Source of the DNA: Phallusia mammillata
Taxonomy: Eukaryota > Chordata > Ascidiacea > Phlebobranchia > Ascidiidae
Assembly (NCBI GenBank): GCA_003260075.1
Contig: QLIY01000462.1
Location: 9,179 to 73,178 of the forward strand
Direction of reading: 5' to 3'
DNA: 64,000 nucleotides
Shown here: piece after piece, positions 24,376 to 35,819 of the stretch
Layout of the letters: each line of letters starts with the position of its first letter
How positions within the stretch are numbered: position 1 is the first letter of the stretch
Program-made: the position numbers and the translations under genes
The notes under the pieces: generated by a model
The model's database searches: none
Told to the model about the DNA's origin: nothing
What the model saw: the letters and a program-made list of their open reading frames with translations, nothing else

Positions 24376-25760
24376 AAGTCTCCACTGTTCATACTGACTA
24401 AAAATATACACTCCAAATGCTTGCTGATGCATAAATTGTTATTCTACTACTTGATACAATAATCACAATTGCGATTGTCTTGGATAAAAGGAATCGTTTC
24501 AGTTTTCTTTAACGTATGGACTTAAATTATAAGTTAGTCGGCTACTGTAATTTAGCTGAACTTGCATTACGATTGTTTTTAAGCAGGTGTACAAAATCTT
24601 TTTGTTATAACTAAACGCAATGCACGCTTTAATCTAATATATCCCTGTTTTTGAATACTTTTGGAACGTAAACACATCCAATTCCTCACACAATATCTAC
24701 TCATGAGAACTATCTGCAATATTAACATACAGTTTACCAATTCACTGAATATGAAAACTTTACCTGCAGCTGTACGCTCAAGTCTACCAGTGATATAAAA
24801 ATCTGTATGTTCAGCATAACAACACCAGGCAAAAGAGCAAGATTTAAATCCTTGAGGCCAAAAGCGCCGCTCACGCAGTAGACACAGCACGCGCCAAACA
24901 GATTTCAAACTACTGCGTGACATATAGGCTGGCTGGACTATAATATTGCTCCACTGCTCTAACCACTTGTAAGCGTATATTTGCCAATTATTTTGTCACA
25001 ACGCGACAAAATTTGTATTATTAATTCCACTTGGTCAACTATATACATCCTAATGCAACTATACAAATGCTGGTTTAAATTCTAATGAACATCTCCACTG
25101 TTCACACTGACTAAAATTATCCCCTGCGAACGCTGGCAGATGCATACGTAATTATTCTACAACTTGCAACAATAATCACAATAGTGATTGTCTGGGAAAA
25201 AATAAATTGCTTCTGTTTTTTTCAACGTGTTAAGGACTGAAAATTAAAAAATATTTGTTAGTAGGCTACTGTACTTCAGCTGAACTTGTATTACGATTGC
25301 TTTTAAGCAGGCGTACAAAATCTTTTCGTTATAACTAGACGCAATGCACGCTTTAATTTCATATATCCCTATTTTTGAATACTTGTAGAATGTAAACAAT
25401 TCCAATTCCTCACACAATATCTACTCACACGAACTATCTGCAAATTTAACATAGTTTACCAATTTACTTAATATGAAAACTTTGTCTGCTGTACTCTCAA
25501 GTCTACCGGCAGTTATACAAAAATCTATTTGTTCAGAGCAACAACACCAAGCAAAATCACACGATTTAAATCCTTGAGGCAAAAAGCGCCGCTTACGCAG
25601 CAGGCGAAGCACGCGCCAACAAGGCTCAACTGCTGCGTGATAAACTGAACCCCGACTTTATAATATTGCAGTACTTTGTTTAACAACTTGCAACCGTATA
25701 TTTGTCAATTATTTCGTTACAACGCGACTAAATTTGTATTAATCTTGGTCAACTATATAC
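24376..25760 (-). repeat. Direct tandem duplication, 711-bp spacing
   Basis: 24376-25040 and 25087-25760 are two diverged copies, recognisable from CTCCACTGTTCA at the start through GCACGCTTTAAT and CAATATCTACTCA to GCGCCGCT and CAACGCGAC. Each holds one copy of the TATA/hairpin cassette. A third, weaker relative of the left part lies near 34440-34640. Confidence 0.8.
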
Positions 25761-27106
25761 ACATCCCAAATTCACAGCAAATTAATGTTGCCAGTAAAAA
25801 TGTATAAGACAACCAATAAACAATACTGCATTTCATGTTTTTACGGAATAATTCGGACAATTTTTGTCTTAAAGTGCAGATTCTTGTTGACTGTTAACGA
25901 AAACACACTTTACGGTTTGTGACCTTTTTATGTTAACTTGTAACGTATTGAATCATTCCCATAGTTTGTCAAAAATACATCTGTGAAAAGCATAGTGTCG
26001 CCTGACTATAGTCACACATAAAATACATACAAAACTCTGCACCAAAAAGGCAAAATAATGCATACACTGCTACCAGTCGTAAACACGAGCAAAGCAACAA
26101 AGAATTAGGTGCGCGCATTATATGTTGTGTCTCAAAATTTTACCCTGGAAACTATTCAAACCAATAGTCACCAATCGTTAAACATGCACTCTGTCCAGTG
26201 CATCTAAAAACACGTTTTCACTTAGGCTAAATACACAAAGAGTAGGCTATCGGCTAAACTTACTTATTGAACTTATCAAGTTTTTAACTTTTTTAATTAC
26301 AATAATTCTATAAAACGCAAAGTTTTAAACAATTTTACACACTCTCACGAAAACAGAAGTACATTACGCTCAGGCAAACGCGTAACAAATTATTTTAATT
26401 GGTGGCAAAAAGCGCCGCTCGCGCAGAAAGCATGGCGCGCACCAAATACCTTTGGTCTGCTCTGTGATAAACTGGACACTGTTGCTATAATATTGCACTA
26501 GTACTCACTAGTAACTGGCAAACGTTTGTGCAATGTTTTGACACGAGGCGAATATTTTTTCGTCAATCCAGTCCGACATGTGCAAATAAGTTTAAAAAAT
26601 AACAAATAACAAAGTGTAAGCTCGAAACAATTACACTCAAAACTATTTTTAAAAGTAAACAACGATAAACTTTTGTTTGCGTTTTTAACTCTGGGAAAGA
26701 TAAATTGTAGCCTACTGGATAATTTCAACAAAAACCAAATATAAGATTACCTTTAAAATTGCTTCCAAGTCAAGCTTGCGTCAAGTTTGCTAGCAAACAT
26801 CACAGAATATGTACATGTAAAAACGCCTATTTACACTTCTACGAGAACAGGTTCGACTGTAAAACGCTCAGTAAAAGCGCAAAGACGAGATTTTAGTTCT
26901 TGAGGCAAAAAGCGCTGCTCGCGCAGTCAGCACGACACGTACCAAAAACGCTTTAAACTGCTGTGTGATAAACTGGAGCCGGACTCCATAATATTGCTTA
27001 ATATGCTGCCACCATACATTTGCCACTCAAACTATACAAATGTCAGTTTAACAATACAAGTTAACAGTATAAATTTATCGTACAATTCCAAACGCATAGT
27101 CTAGTC

Positions 27107-27421
27107 CAGTGGTTCTCAACCAGGGCCCAGGGCCCCCCAGGGGGGAACCAGCTGTATTCAAGGGGGTACGGGTGTAGTCTCACTATAAACATCTACCAAA
27201 AATCAGTGAATTTTTTTCTTTTATAACGCTCAGAATTAAGTGTGTTGCAAATGATTTAATTTCCTAATGTAACAGACTATTTCTCACACTATTTGTCCAT
27301 ATTGAGGCTTACTTTTTGCAAGAAAATGTCCCGATAGATCATGGACTTTTTCATTTTGTGGTAGGGGGTCACAGCTCTTACTTTTAGGGGGTCACGATGC
27401 ATGTAAAGTTGAGAACCACTG
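27107..27421. mobile_element. hAT-type MITE
   Basis: Ends CAGTGGTTCTCAAC and GTTGAGAACCACTG are a perfect pair. Perfect 8-bp duplication GTCTAGTC at 27099-27106 and 27422-27429. Interior has GGGGGTCAC-type phrases and no gene. Confidence 0.92.
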
Positions 27422-27556
27422 GTCTAGTCTAAAATCGGTTGTATATGTCGAAAAATATAAACCACAACATGTTTCTAACTATATTTCATTTCCCACCAAT
27501 TGAGGACTGTAGTGCTATTAATATTACTATGCAGAAAAATTGAAATGCACACTAAC

Positions 27557-27672
27557 CGCCAGAAATTGCTTCACTGCAATACCTTGATATGCAGGAAAAA
27601 AGACTGATGGTTGAAGCTTTGCACTCGTCATTATCACAGCTGATGTAGCAACGTCGCAACGGTGTTTTTTTT
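27557..27672 (-). other. Diverged exon-like unit
   Basis: Minus strand: TTCTAG acceptor, CATCAGCTGTGATAATG core with an ATG (MTSAKLQPSVFF) open to the donor GGCG/GTTAGTG. Position, size and splice signals match the array units, although the sequence is much altered. Confidence 0.35.
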
Positions 27673-28105
27673 CTAGAATAGTACTCAACGTATGTTTAAT
27701 TCGTAGTAGTTATAAACTAACGTTTGGCCATTCATTTATGCAGATCAACGACAACGTCGCACTAAAAAATGGATTGAAAGATTGGCTAGATACGGTAAAG
27801 CGCCTCAAATAAGGTTTGGGATTAAAATGTGCTCTACAAAACAAACAGTGGGCAGGTAAAAGCGTGGGATTGTATTGCAAAATATACCTGAATCATTTAT
27901 AGTTGCTTGTGGAATTTTAGAACAGTAATGAAGCTTTGTTTTGTCGCAATGTGCTTCAGTGGTAACCTGCTAAAAAATGTGTGTTAATACACCGCATAAT
28001 CAGATTTTTGTAAATTTATTTCGGTATCGGACAAACCTGAATGATGACGTGTCTCCGCATTGACGTCATGAGAATAAACAAATGCTCAAGAACTTGAACC
28101 TAAAT

Positions 28106-28436
28106 CAGGGGTGTCCAAAGTGCGGTCCGGGCCAAATGCGCCCCCCTGTGGCATTTCGCGTGGCCCGCTTCTGTTTTTTCAAGTTGTGTTGCGTATGTAA
28201 CGCCGTAGTTTGGATTACGTTTTGGGGTTTTGGCGACTTGCCACTTTACGCAAAAGCTTTCCATGGAACTTTATTCACCGGTAAAAAAGGAAGTGTACAT
28301 GGTGCTGACGCAACAAAATCCTACAATTTCCTTCAATCCCGTATATTTGTGTTCTGATTCTAAAAAAAACGTTGGCCCGCGGGCGTCTTCACCTGGTAAA
28401 ATTTGGTCCCCATTAAAAAAAGTTTTTACACCCCTG
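28106..28436. mobile_element. hAT-type MITE
   Basis: Ends CAGGGGTGTCCAAA and TTTTTACACCCCTG. Perfect 8-bp duplication ACCTAAAT at 28098-28105 and 28437-28444. GGTCCGGGCC and TGGCCCGC phrases show the same broad family as 41544-41988 and 42689-42990. Frames inside are incidental. Confidence 0.9.
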
Positions 28437-28760
28437 ACCTAAATAAAAATCACAGGTTTAAACCAAAATTCTATCCATTTAACGCACAAATGTAAGTTAC
28501 AATAACTAATTGGACGATGATATAAAGACTTGGTTCTTACCCTTTTACGTAACGTCATGCCTTTGAAACCCTCTCACCCATACGTCATCATATAACGACA
28601 CAGGTCGCGTATGGTTAGTAACCTATAGTCGCTGGATAAAAGTATACTGCATATCCGTGATGGAACAGTTGTCGCGAATCTGCAGAAACAAAGATTTATT
28701 AATCATGTGTGCAAGATGATTTGTTTGTAGGCAAATTACAATTTACGAATGTACACTAAC

Positions 28761-28878
28761 CAGTAATTGTGAGTAAGTAAGTTGTTCTGTACGACTTCGG
28801 GATTTTGTGCGATCACTTGAGCTCAGATCGTGGGTAGATACGCCGCAGCTGCTTTAGTGACTCTGTCGTGTGGTTTAC
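28761..28878 (-). other. Diverged exon-like unit without start codon
   Basis: Minus strand: CCGTTTCAG acceptor, GTCACTAAAGCAGCTG core, donor TACTG/GTTAGTG. The base series where the start codon would be reads AAAATCCCG instead of AAAATG, so this copy could not begin translation there. Confidence 0.35.
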
Positions 28879-29650
28879 CTGAAACGGAGCACATACATAG
28901 AATCACTTGGTAGTATTTGTCTACTAACGTTTACTCACTACTAGGATTAGGCCTTCTAGGCCTGAATTGCCTGTTTATTCTGGAAACCAAGAAAATCATT
29001 ACGACGTATCAACATAGATTAGGTCAACACGAAAATAAACTTACCCGATACTGCTTTAATAGAGTAGTTTGTTTTATTAAACTCCTACCATATCCATTGT
29101 CTTATCAACTGTTATTTTGTGTCGAATTTGCCTATTCCTGATTTTCTTATTGTTCCAGCAAATAGATTTTGTTGCATAGGCTGTCCTTTTGTAATATTTT
29201 CGTGTCTTTCGCAATCACTGTAAAAACCAAGTATCACAAACTTTAAAAGCAGGAAACCAAAAGCACTTGCATAAAGTGATTACCTTAAGACGAGGAAGTT
29301 GTTTTTGTGGAAAAGCTTGTAGATTTCGTTTTTGGCTGAAAATACTTCTTATTCTATAAAAATAGAAGTTTGGTTGAAACAATTGTAATATCAGACAGAA
29401 AAGATCTAAATACCTACATAAAATTAACAAATGTTATTTTAAAATTCACATTTGTTCATCATACATTTTTGAATACCAATAACAATCATATCCAATAATA
29501 TATCAATTGTAAATAAGTGTGTTTTTGTTGCTTTACTGGCTTATGAAATCTGTAGAATAGAACATGAAATTGGAGTCAACAAAATAATTTCAGAGCACAA
29601 GAGTGTAGGCTACCTGGTAACTTTTCTATATCAAACAGCCAGCACAAATC

Positions 29651-29947
29651 TTAAGATACCTGCAAAAACAAAAGAAAACACATTAGTAACTCATCAAGTT
29701 TTTTAGGACTTTCTCTCATCCACTTCTTTCTTGATAAATCTGCAAAACGAAACAAAGCGTTAGTTTTTATTAACGGCATAGAAAAATCATCATAGATGTT
29801 CATTGGCTGGCTTGGTCCATTTTTTATGTCAGATTCTAACTGCAGCAAATCAGATCTAAGCAGCCTATCATAACGAAAACTGCACAAAAATGGCTGACAT
29901 TTGACGATGGCGGCACACAGAAAAAAGAGAGAAACTAAACTAAACAT
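29651..29947 (-). CDS. Small secreted-protein frame, unknown family
   Basis: Minus-strand open frame of 98 codons starting at 29947. The first 17 residues (MFSLVSLFFLCAAIVKC) are a good signal peptide. A charged stretch follows, containing YDRLLRSDLLQLESDIK. A TTCTTGCAG acceptor lies 25 nt upstream of the ATG, so the ATG may be in exon 2. Inside the frame two ACTAA-plus-pyrimidine-plus-CAG tracts (acceptors near 29743 and 29661) look like the ends of very short introns, so the 3' part may not be translated as read. No homologous family recognised. It lies between diverged exon-like units on the same strand. Confidence 0.4.
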   Translation of the reverse strand: MFSLVSLFFLCAAIVKCQPFLCSFRYDRLLRSDLLQLESDIKNGPSQPMNIYDDFSMPLIKTNALFRFADLSRKKWMRESPKKLDELLMCFLLFLQVS

Positions 29948-29999
29948 CTAAAACCTCTTTCGGTAGCGGAACCTGCAAGAATACCTATCACTGACTAAT

Positions 30000-32200
30000 C
30001 GCGAGCCAAACCGATGTGGCTACTGACAAAGATAAGACAATAAAACCTATAAAATTGCGGACCTGTTAATGAAAAATGGATTAAATGGAAAAACTGGAAG
30101 GAAGGTTTCGCCCGCGATGCGCAAGAAAAGACGTCAAGTAAAAATAAGCTTATATAACATTGGACTGTTTAAAGTTGCAGGGAGTAAGATTTAAAGTCAG
30201 TGCACACAGTATTGGCATGAAACGTAAACCCGCTTGTGGCAGGTTGCGTTTCCCAAAAACTATATGCTCAAATGTATTATTTGACACACTGAATAAATTT
30301 CAACAATTACAATTCTACCAGTCCAGTCAAAACTGAGCAAAAGAGTTAAGATTATCCCTATGTACCAAATTAAAAGTTGACTTATAGCCAATAGTGACCC
30401 CCATGCTTAAACACCAAGCCCTTCAGCCTATTGTTACTCGTGCGTCACAATGACAGTCCGTTTGTCTGGCGCACAAATCCAATGCTGATTGGTTGCAGTT
30501 TGTTGGACAACTATCTCCAAATATCGAACAGCGAGGTATGCGCTTCGCTCATCTGGTACACGACACAGAAACGAACGATCGTAGATTTCGTACACGATTG
30601 GTTGTTCCTCTCCTTCGGTTTCAGCATTATATGCATTGCATACATACAAATGAATGTGGGACCGCCACCGTCCTGCATACAAACCCTATAATGTTTCTAA
30701 CTTTTCTGCAAACTGTCCTCATCTAAGTTAGGTTTATAAAAATAAAAAGTGGGGCTGTCGTGCCGTTTTCACCAGTTCAAATAGCAACCCCCCTTTTACA
30801 TACAGAATGACAAGGTTGTGCATTTTAGACTGGCCGAATCAAGCGTGAATGCAAATGGGTAAAGTTTAAATTAAACCTGCCTTCCTGAGCAGACAACTAA
30901 GCAACAGTAGCAGATCAGAACTGGTTGGCAAAGTTGGTTTCTTGAGAGCAGAAGCAAATCCACAAAAGAAAATAAGAATCGGCATCAAGAAAGAAGGTTT
31001 GTGCATGATGTCATACCAAAGACGTAATAAAAATATTACGTCACAGCTAATCAGGGGTACTTGGTGACGTGCAAACAACAACCGACAAGTCCCTACATTT
31101 ACTTTTAAGAAGGCGCAAAATGTGATAAGAAGGTGGGTAGCGTATAGTATGTGTAAAAACGTTAATAACCAAGCGAAGATGTCAACGACGGCACTGCCCA
31201 CAACAAGAACAACAACAAAATCCCAATCCCACTCGGAAGAATGATTAAATGGTGTTTTTGAGGGGAGTGTACGTGAACGCAAATTTTGGTGTTGAATATG
31301 TGATAGTTAGCCGACTTGCTCGCGAACCGTGAGCAACGCCTGCACCGGTCACCCAACTCCGGTGGATTTTAGTGTTTCCTTTGGGAACCAGGAAGGTGAG
31401 TTGGACCGTATGTCTAGCCCTACATTTAGCTAAAGCCATTTAACAACGCGCCATAAAGCGTTGCACATCGACCACTAGTCTTGGGCTCTCCATTTGCTGG
31501 ACATGTGAATGACGAATGATAAGCCCTCAGGCGCAAAGTTAAGTCTAGAGTTAAGGCCTAACATTTGCATTCACGCCCGATTCTGACGACAGTCCCCTAT
31601 GTGTTACTAACATCCCGTATAATATTTGAAGTTGAGGGTTGTTGACACGAAGATGCAAGATGAAAAACCTCTGTGAGACGGTACGATGTTCGGAACGGAG
31701 TGAGGAATCTGCACACATAAATATGTGTATAAATCTTATGAATTTTAGTAGCTTTACCGAAGATTACACTTATGTCTCCTCATGACAATACTGAGTTGTA
31801 AGTCTGGTTCGGGTTCGGGCTTGATTGAGACTTGAAATTACACCCAGCATCATTTTTGGCCATATTTTCAACTATTTTGATTTTGGCTTTGTTTTTATGG
31901 AAACAATCGAGTTTTGGGCGGGTGCCATTATTAGTTCCAGATAAGATTAAAATAAATTGTGATTGGTATTTATCATGTCAGTGGCGACATTTTCCTGTGG
32001 CACATAGACGATAAGTATACTGACGATTAGTATTGCAGTTGGTTTTGGATACTTCTTCATGGCCATTTGTCACAAAATACAAACGAAAAGGGAAAAAAAG
32101 CTAAATCACAAGCTTTTAACCTTGAACGTACTTATACTTATAAGATGAGTTATTGGTCATTTTCATGTTACAGCGGCATGCGAGCGTGTTAATTACAGTT
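30000..32200. other. No gene recognised; GC-richer patch near 30.4-30.7 kb
   Basis: 30431-30691 is open in several frames on both strands and richer in CpG than its surroundings, but no frame shows motifs or splice context. 31260-31720 is another unusual, less AT-rich stretch without recognisable ends. Both could be transposon pieces; I cannot assign them. Confidence 0.3.
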
Positions 32201-32267
32201 TAACCTTGACAAATTTGCACTATCATAGAAAAACAAGGAGAAACGCTGACAATTAAACGGCACTTAC

Positions 32268-32404
32268 CAGTAATTGTGTTGCAGTAACATAGACTGATGT
32301 GTACGACGGCGGAATTTTGGCCGACATTTTCAGTTTTGTGCTTTTGTCGAAACAGATGCATGCGCTACGTCACAGCTCCTTCAGTGATCTTACGGCATAT
32401 TTTG
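32268..32404 (-). other. Diverged exon-like unit with strong splice sites
   Basis: Minus strand: CACATTCAG acceptor, AGATCACTGAAGGAGC core, AAAATGTCGG start and open frame MSAKIPPSYTSVYVTATQLL to a GTAAGT donor. It aligns with the array units (TTACTGCAACAC before the donor) but in a different frame. The exon ends are conserved better than the peptide. Confidence 0.4.
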
Positions 32405-33149
32405 CTGAATGTGAATTGAAAAATTATATCTTGGTAGATGAAGTTTACCAAATAAGCCTGACGTTAAATTAATAAACTTACAAACAAATAGTTGCTTTTC
32501 ACATGTGTTTGTGGCCTATTTAATCGACCATGCCTTATATTAGGTGTTTTGCATTCAAGCACACAGTGTTATGGCTTGCTCTCAACCATCGATTGTTATA
32601 TACAAATCAAAATATTTCATTTCGTAAATGGTGAAGCCTAGTCCAGTATAAAAAGGGCACGAACAGGTATAATGCAACAAAAACATTATTAAAGACCTAT
32701 GACGCCACAAAGCAATAATGTTTGCTTCCAAATGACGATAAAACATGTGGCTTTTAAGCAAAGAGTTTAAAAGGATCGACAAATGAAGTACGGGCAGTGA
32801 TAACATATAAACAGCAACATCAACTTACATGTGGTGGTTGTGTTGACCAAATGTCAATTCCAAGATGCTAAACGTGGCGACGAGCATGAAAGTTTCGCCA
32901 AATAAGAACACACAATTCGTTTCCTGACAAACATTTTTAGTATCATAAACCAATAGTGAAATATTTGTAAGTTTTCGAAGCGTGTTTACAATCCTGCATA
33001 CACGTACAGACTGTTCATCAAACCTTCGGGTTCAGGAAAAACTTTTTTGTGATTGTTATCTCCTTGTGACATCACAACACACATGAACACTAGAATTTAT
33101 AGTGTTTTGTTTCAACCTTTGTACACTAGAAAATTTATCTCTTTGTTGC

Positions 33150-33339
33150 TACTGTACAGAACTTCATTGGCCCCCCCCCCGCTTATTGTGAAGGTTGATT
33201 AAAATGCTACCCAAAAAGTATAATAACGCATAATGCAAGAAATAAAAAACATAGCGAGACTTACGGAAAATTAGGGGGTCCGCAGACATATAAAATTTAT
33301 AAAAGGAGTACGTGACTACAAAAAGGTTGGGCTCCACTG
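33150..33339. mobile_element. Truncated hAT-like end
   Basis: GGTTGGGCTCCACTG at the right looks like a CAGTG-type terminal repeat. No matching left end or target duplication was found; the region starts at a run of 10 C. The left limit is a guess. Confidence 0.3.
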
Positions 33340-33854
33340 CATTAGAACAAGCAGATTTGCAGGAACAGACAAATGGTTTTCTGACGTTGTCGGTCGATGT
33401 TGCTTGCTGTTTACTCTCAGGTCAGGTGTAACAAACCAATCTGCGATACACGAAAAAAATTAAGATTGGTTTCAAAAATATATTTGGCTAAATGTAAATG
33501 AATACAATGTTATTAATGAAATGGCGCAAGAATTCGCTAATGTCACCGGCATCACGACTTTAAATTTCACAAAACGTCTGCTAGTGCAAGACTTGTGGAA
33601 AAATTGTAGCTGAATTGCTATACATGCGCCTAATATAATCTCAATAAACTAATACGATAACGTTTAAAATAAAGTTTTTGTTTTTCGCTTAGCACTCTTG
33701 TTCAGCAGGTGCACAACGTTGTCGTTATTATAGAGTTAGAACAAAATATCGCTCTTGTACACATTGTTTACTATCATTAAGTGTTACTGTTTACTTTAAA
33801 AATCACTAGCAATAAAGATAGGCCAAAAAAAAGGTAAAAGGTAAAAACATGAGA

Positions 33855-34123
33855 CCGAGAAAGCAAATTTATTTCTATAATTGCCTTAAAAATCCATAAC
33901 AGGGTGAATCCGTCAATATGGATGGTGTTAACGATAGAAGAACATAGTTGAGTAGTAGAATGAAATCTTAGTCATCATTTCATTTTGAGCTCGGAGTATC
34001 GTTTGCGGTCGTGGTTGCCTTGTAGGGCGACGGATAATGTATGGACCAGGAAATCAGGAAATTAAATCAGGACTAGACGAGTGCGATCAATTTTCGCCCT
34101 TCAATCGAGTTTCAGCAATCAAT
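33855..34123 (-). other. Candidate terminal exon with polyadenylation signal
   Basis: Minus strand: TTTTTTTGCAG acceptor before 34123, a short possible frame end (LIAETRLKGEN then stop), then about 220 nt of untranslated sequence to AATAAA (33868-33873). An intron donor candidate (CAATAG/GTAATG) lies just upstream, at 34196. It probably ends the minus-strand transcription unit that starts near 37.5 kb. Confidence 0.4.
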
Positions 34124-34738
34124 CTGCAAAAAAACAAAACAATCAATATATATATGGGACGTAGGTAAATTGAATATTACAAACTGAATCATTACCTATT
34201 GCTGGCTGCGTTACAGGTTCTTGTCACACTAACATTAAAACTTTATTCAAAACCTTGTTGTTAAATGAATGTTAAACTAATGCAGCAATACACACAAAAA
34301 CATTAAGGAGTCATTTTGTCAGGTAAAATAATCCAATTTAAAGTTTTAAGTGGTTTTAGCATTCAAATTATCCCTAAAATATCACGGTTGTCGTGACGTT
34401 TTATGCTAATGTTGGCTGGTGCGTTTGGATATTAAAACCGTAATACTATATAATGTAAACGCTCACAGATGCACAAGCAAACCTAATGCTTAACAATAAA
34501 AGTCACAATAGCGATTGTCTAGGGATGAGACAGTAAGACTTACTGAGTAAGTAGTTGTTTTAAGTCCGTTTCAAAAAAACAGAGGCGTATTAGCTGCAAT
34601 GGGCTGAAACATTTTGTCAGAGCTGTGCTTCAACTGGAATGGCATTTTGATTGTTTAAAGTAGGGGCACGTCAACCTGCTCCCTAAAAGCTGAAATGAAG
34701 ATCTAAATTTTACTATGCCCGGCATTGTTGTTCTAAAT

Positions 34739-35222
34739 CAGGGGTTCTTAACCAGGGGTACATGTACCCAGGGTTTTTTTAAGGTTTGGTTTGGGTGGCC
34801 GCTAAGTAGTTTTAAGATACCGCAAGTGTTTCATTTCAATACCAAAAAATAGCCGTTTCGGTCCCCCAAAACACCTTAAAAAAACACTGTATGTACCCCT
34901 TGGGGGTACGAAGCACCAAAGCAGGGGGTACGACATGCAGTGTGAAATTATAGGCTATTTAGGCATATTTGTGAAAAATGCGTAACAAGTTACTTTGTTA
35001 TTTGTTTTTGACTAATTTGAATTGACTGATTGTTGGTGTGCTGTAAATATTGTTGAACTTACAAGACTGTTTTAATGTATGCATTCAACACGTAAGTTAT
35101 AAATGCACTGATTTTAACTCTTATTATTTTGTTTACTTCCGTCGACCATTGTAGACAGGGGGTACGAGAAAATTTCATGAAAGCTCAAAGGGTACGAGCG
35201 CTAAAAAGGTTAAGAAACACTG
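34739..35222. mobile_element. hAT-type element, 484 bp
   Basis: Ends CAGGGGTTCTTAACC and GGTTAAGAAACACTG. 8-bp flanks TTCTAAAT (34731-34738) and TTTTAAAT (35223-35230) agree at seven bases. GGGGGTACGA phrases recur inside. Confidence 0.85.
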
Positions 35223-35790
35223 TTTTAAATGTATATGGCTGTAAAATGTAAACAAACCCGATTTTTTTAGTTTTCCTTCTACTCATGCGAAAGAGTAAAC
35301 ATTGTGCTTTAACTTTATCTGAAACAAAAAAGTTTGCCAAATCATTCTAAAGTGTTTATGACGTCACATCAATACAATGGTGTCCAGGTTTAAAGAACTG
35401 CTTTTCCACAAAAACCCAACCTTGACAGCTTGACGAGTACATCTGCCAGTAAAAAATCTGTATCCTTTTCGACTACTGGTTTCCAAATGACGGGTAAATA
35501 CAACACCAAAACACAATTAAAATCGTTGAGGCAAAAAGCGTCGCTTAATTGTGCAGTGAGCACATCACGCAGGCTTCAAACCTGCTGTGTGATCAACTAA
35601 AATCCAACTCCATAATATTGCTCTACTCTGTGACTACTTACAAACATACATTTGTTCAATCGTTTGATAATATGCGATTAAATTTGTATCAAGTCAATCC
35701 AATAAAACAAATCAATCCCAATACCACTATACACGTGCTAGTTCACACATTGCGTAGCTGCAAAAGTTTGTATCCGCGGCCTAGCATCTA

Positions 35791-35819
35791 TAATAACTTA
35801 CCACTGGGGTAAGTTATTA
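35791..35819. repeat. Perfect 12-bp inverted repeat
   Basis: TAATAACTTACC and GGTAAGTTATTA are separated by five bases. With one mismatch the arms extend to about 18 bp each (ATCTA outside on the left, CAGAT on the right). Each arm carries GGTAAGT, a consensus donor, one for each strand. Confidence 0.8.

Noticed and set aside
30431-30691. Overlapping open frames on both strands
   Set aside because: No motif, signal peptide or splice context singles out one frame; noted only as a GC-richer patch.
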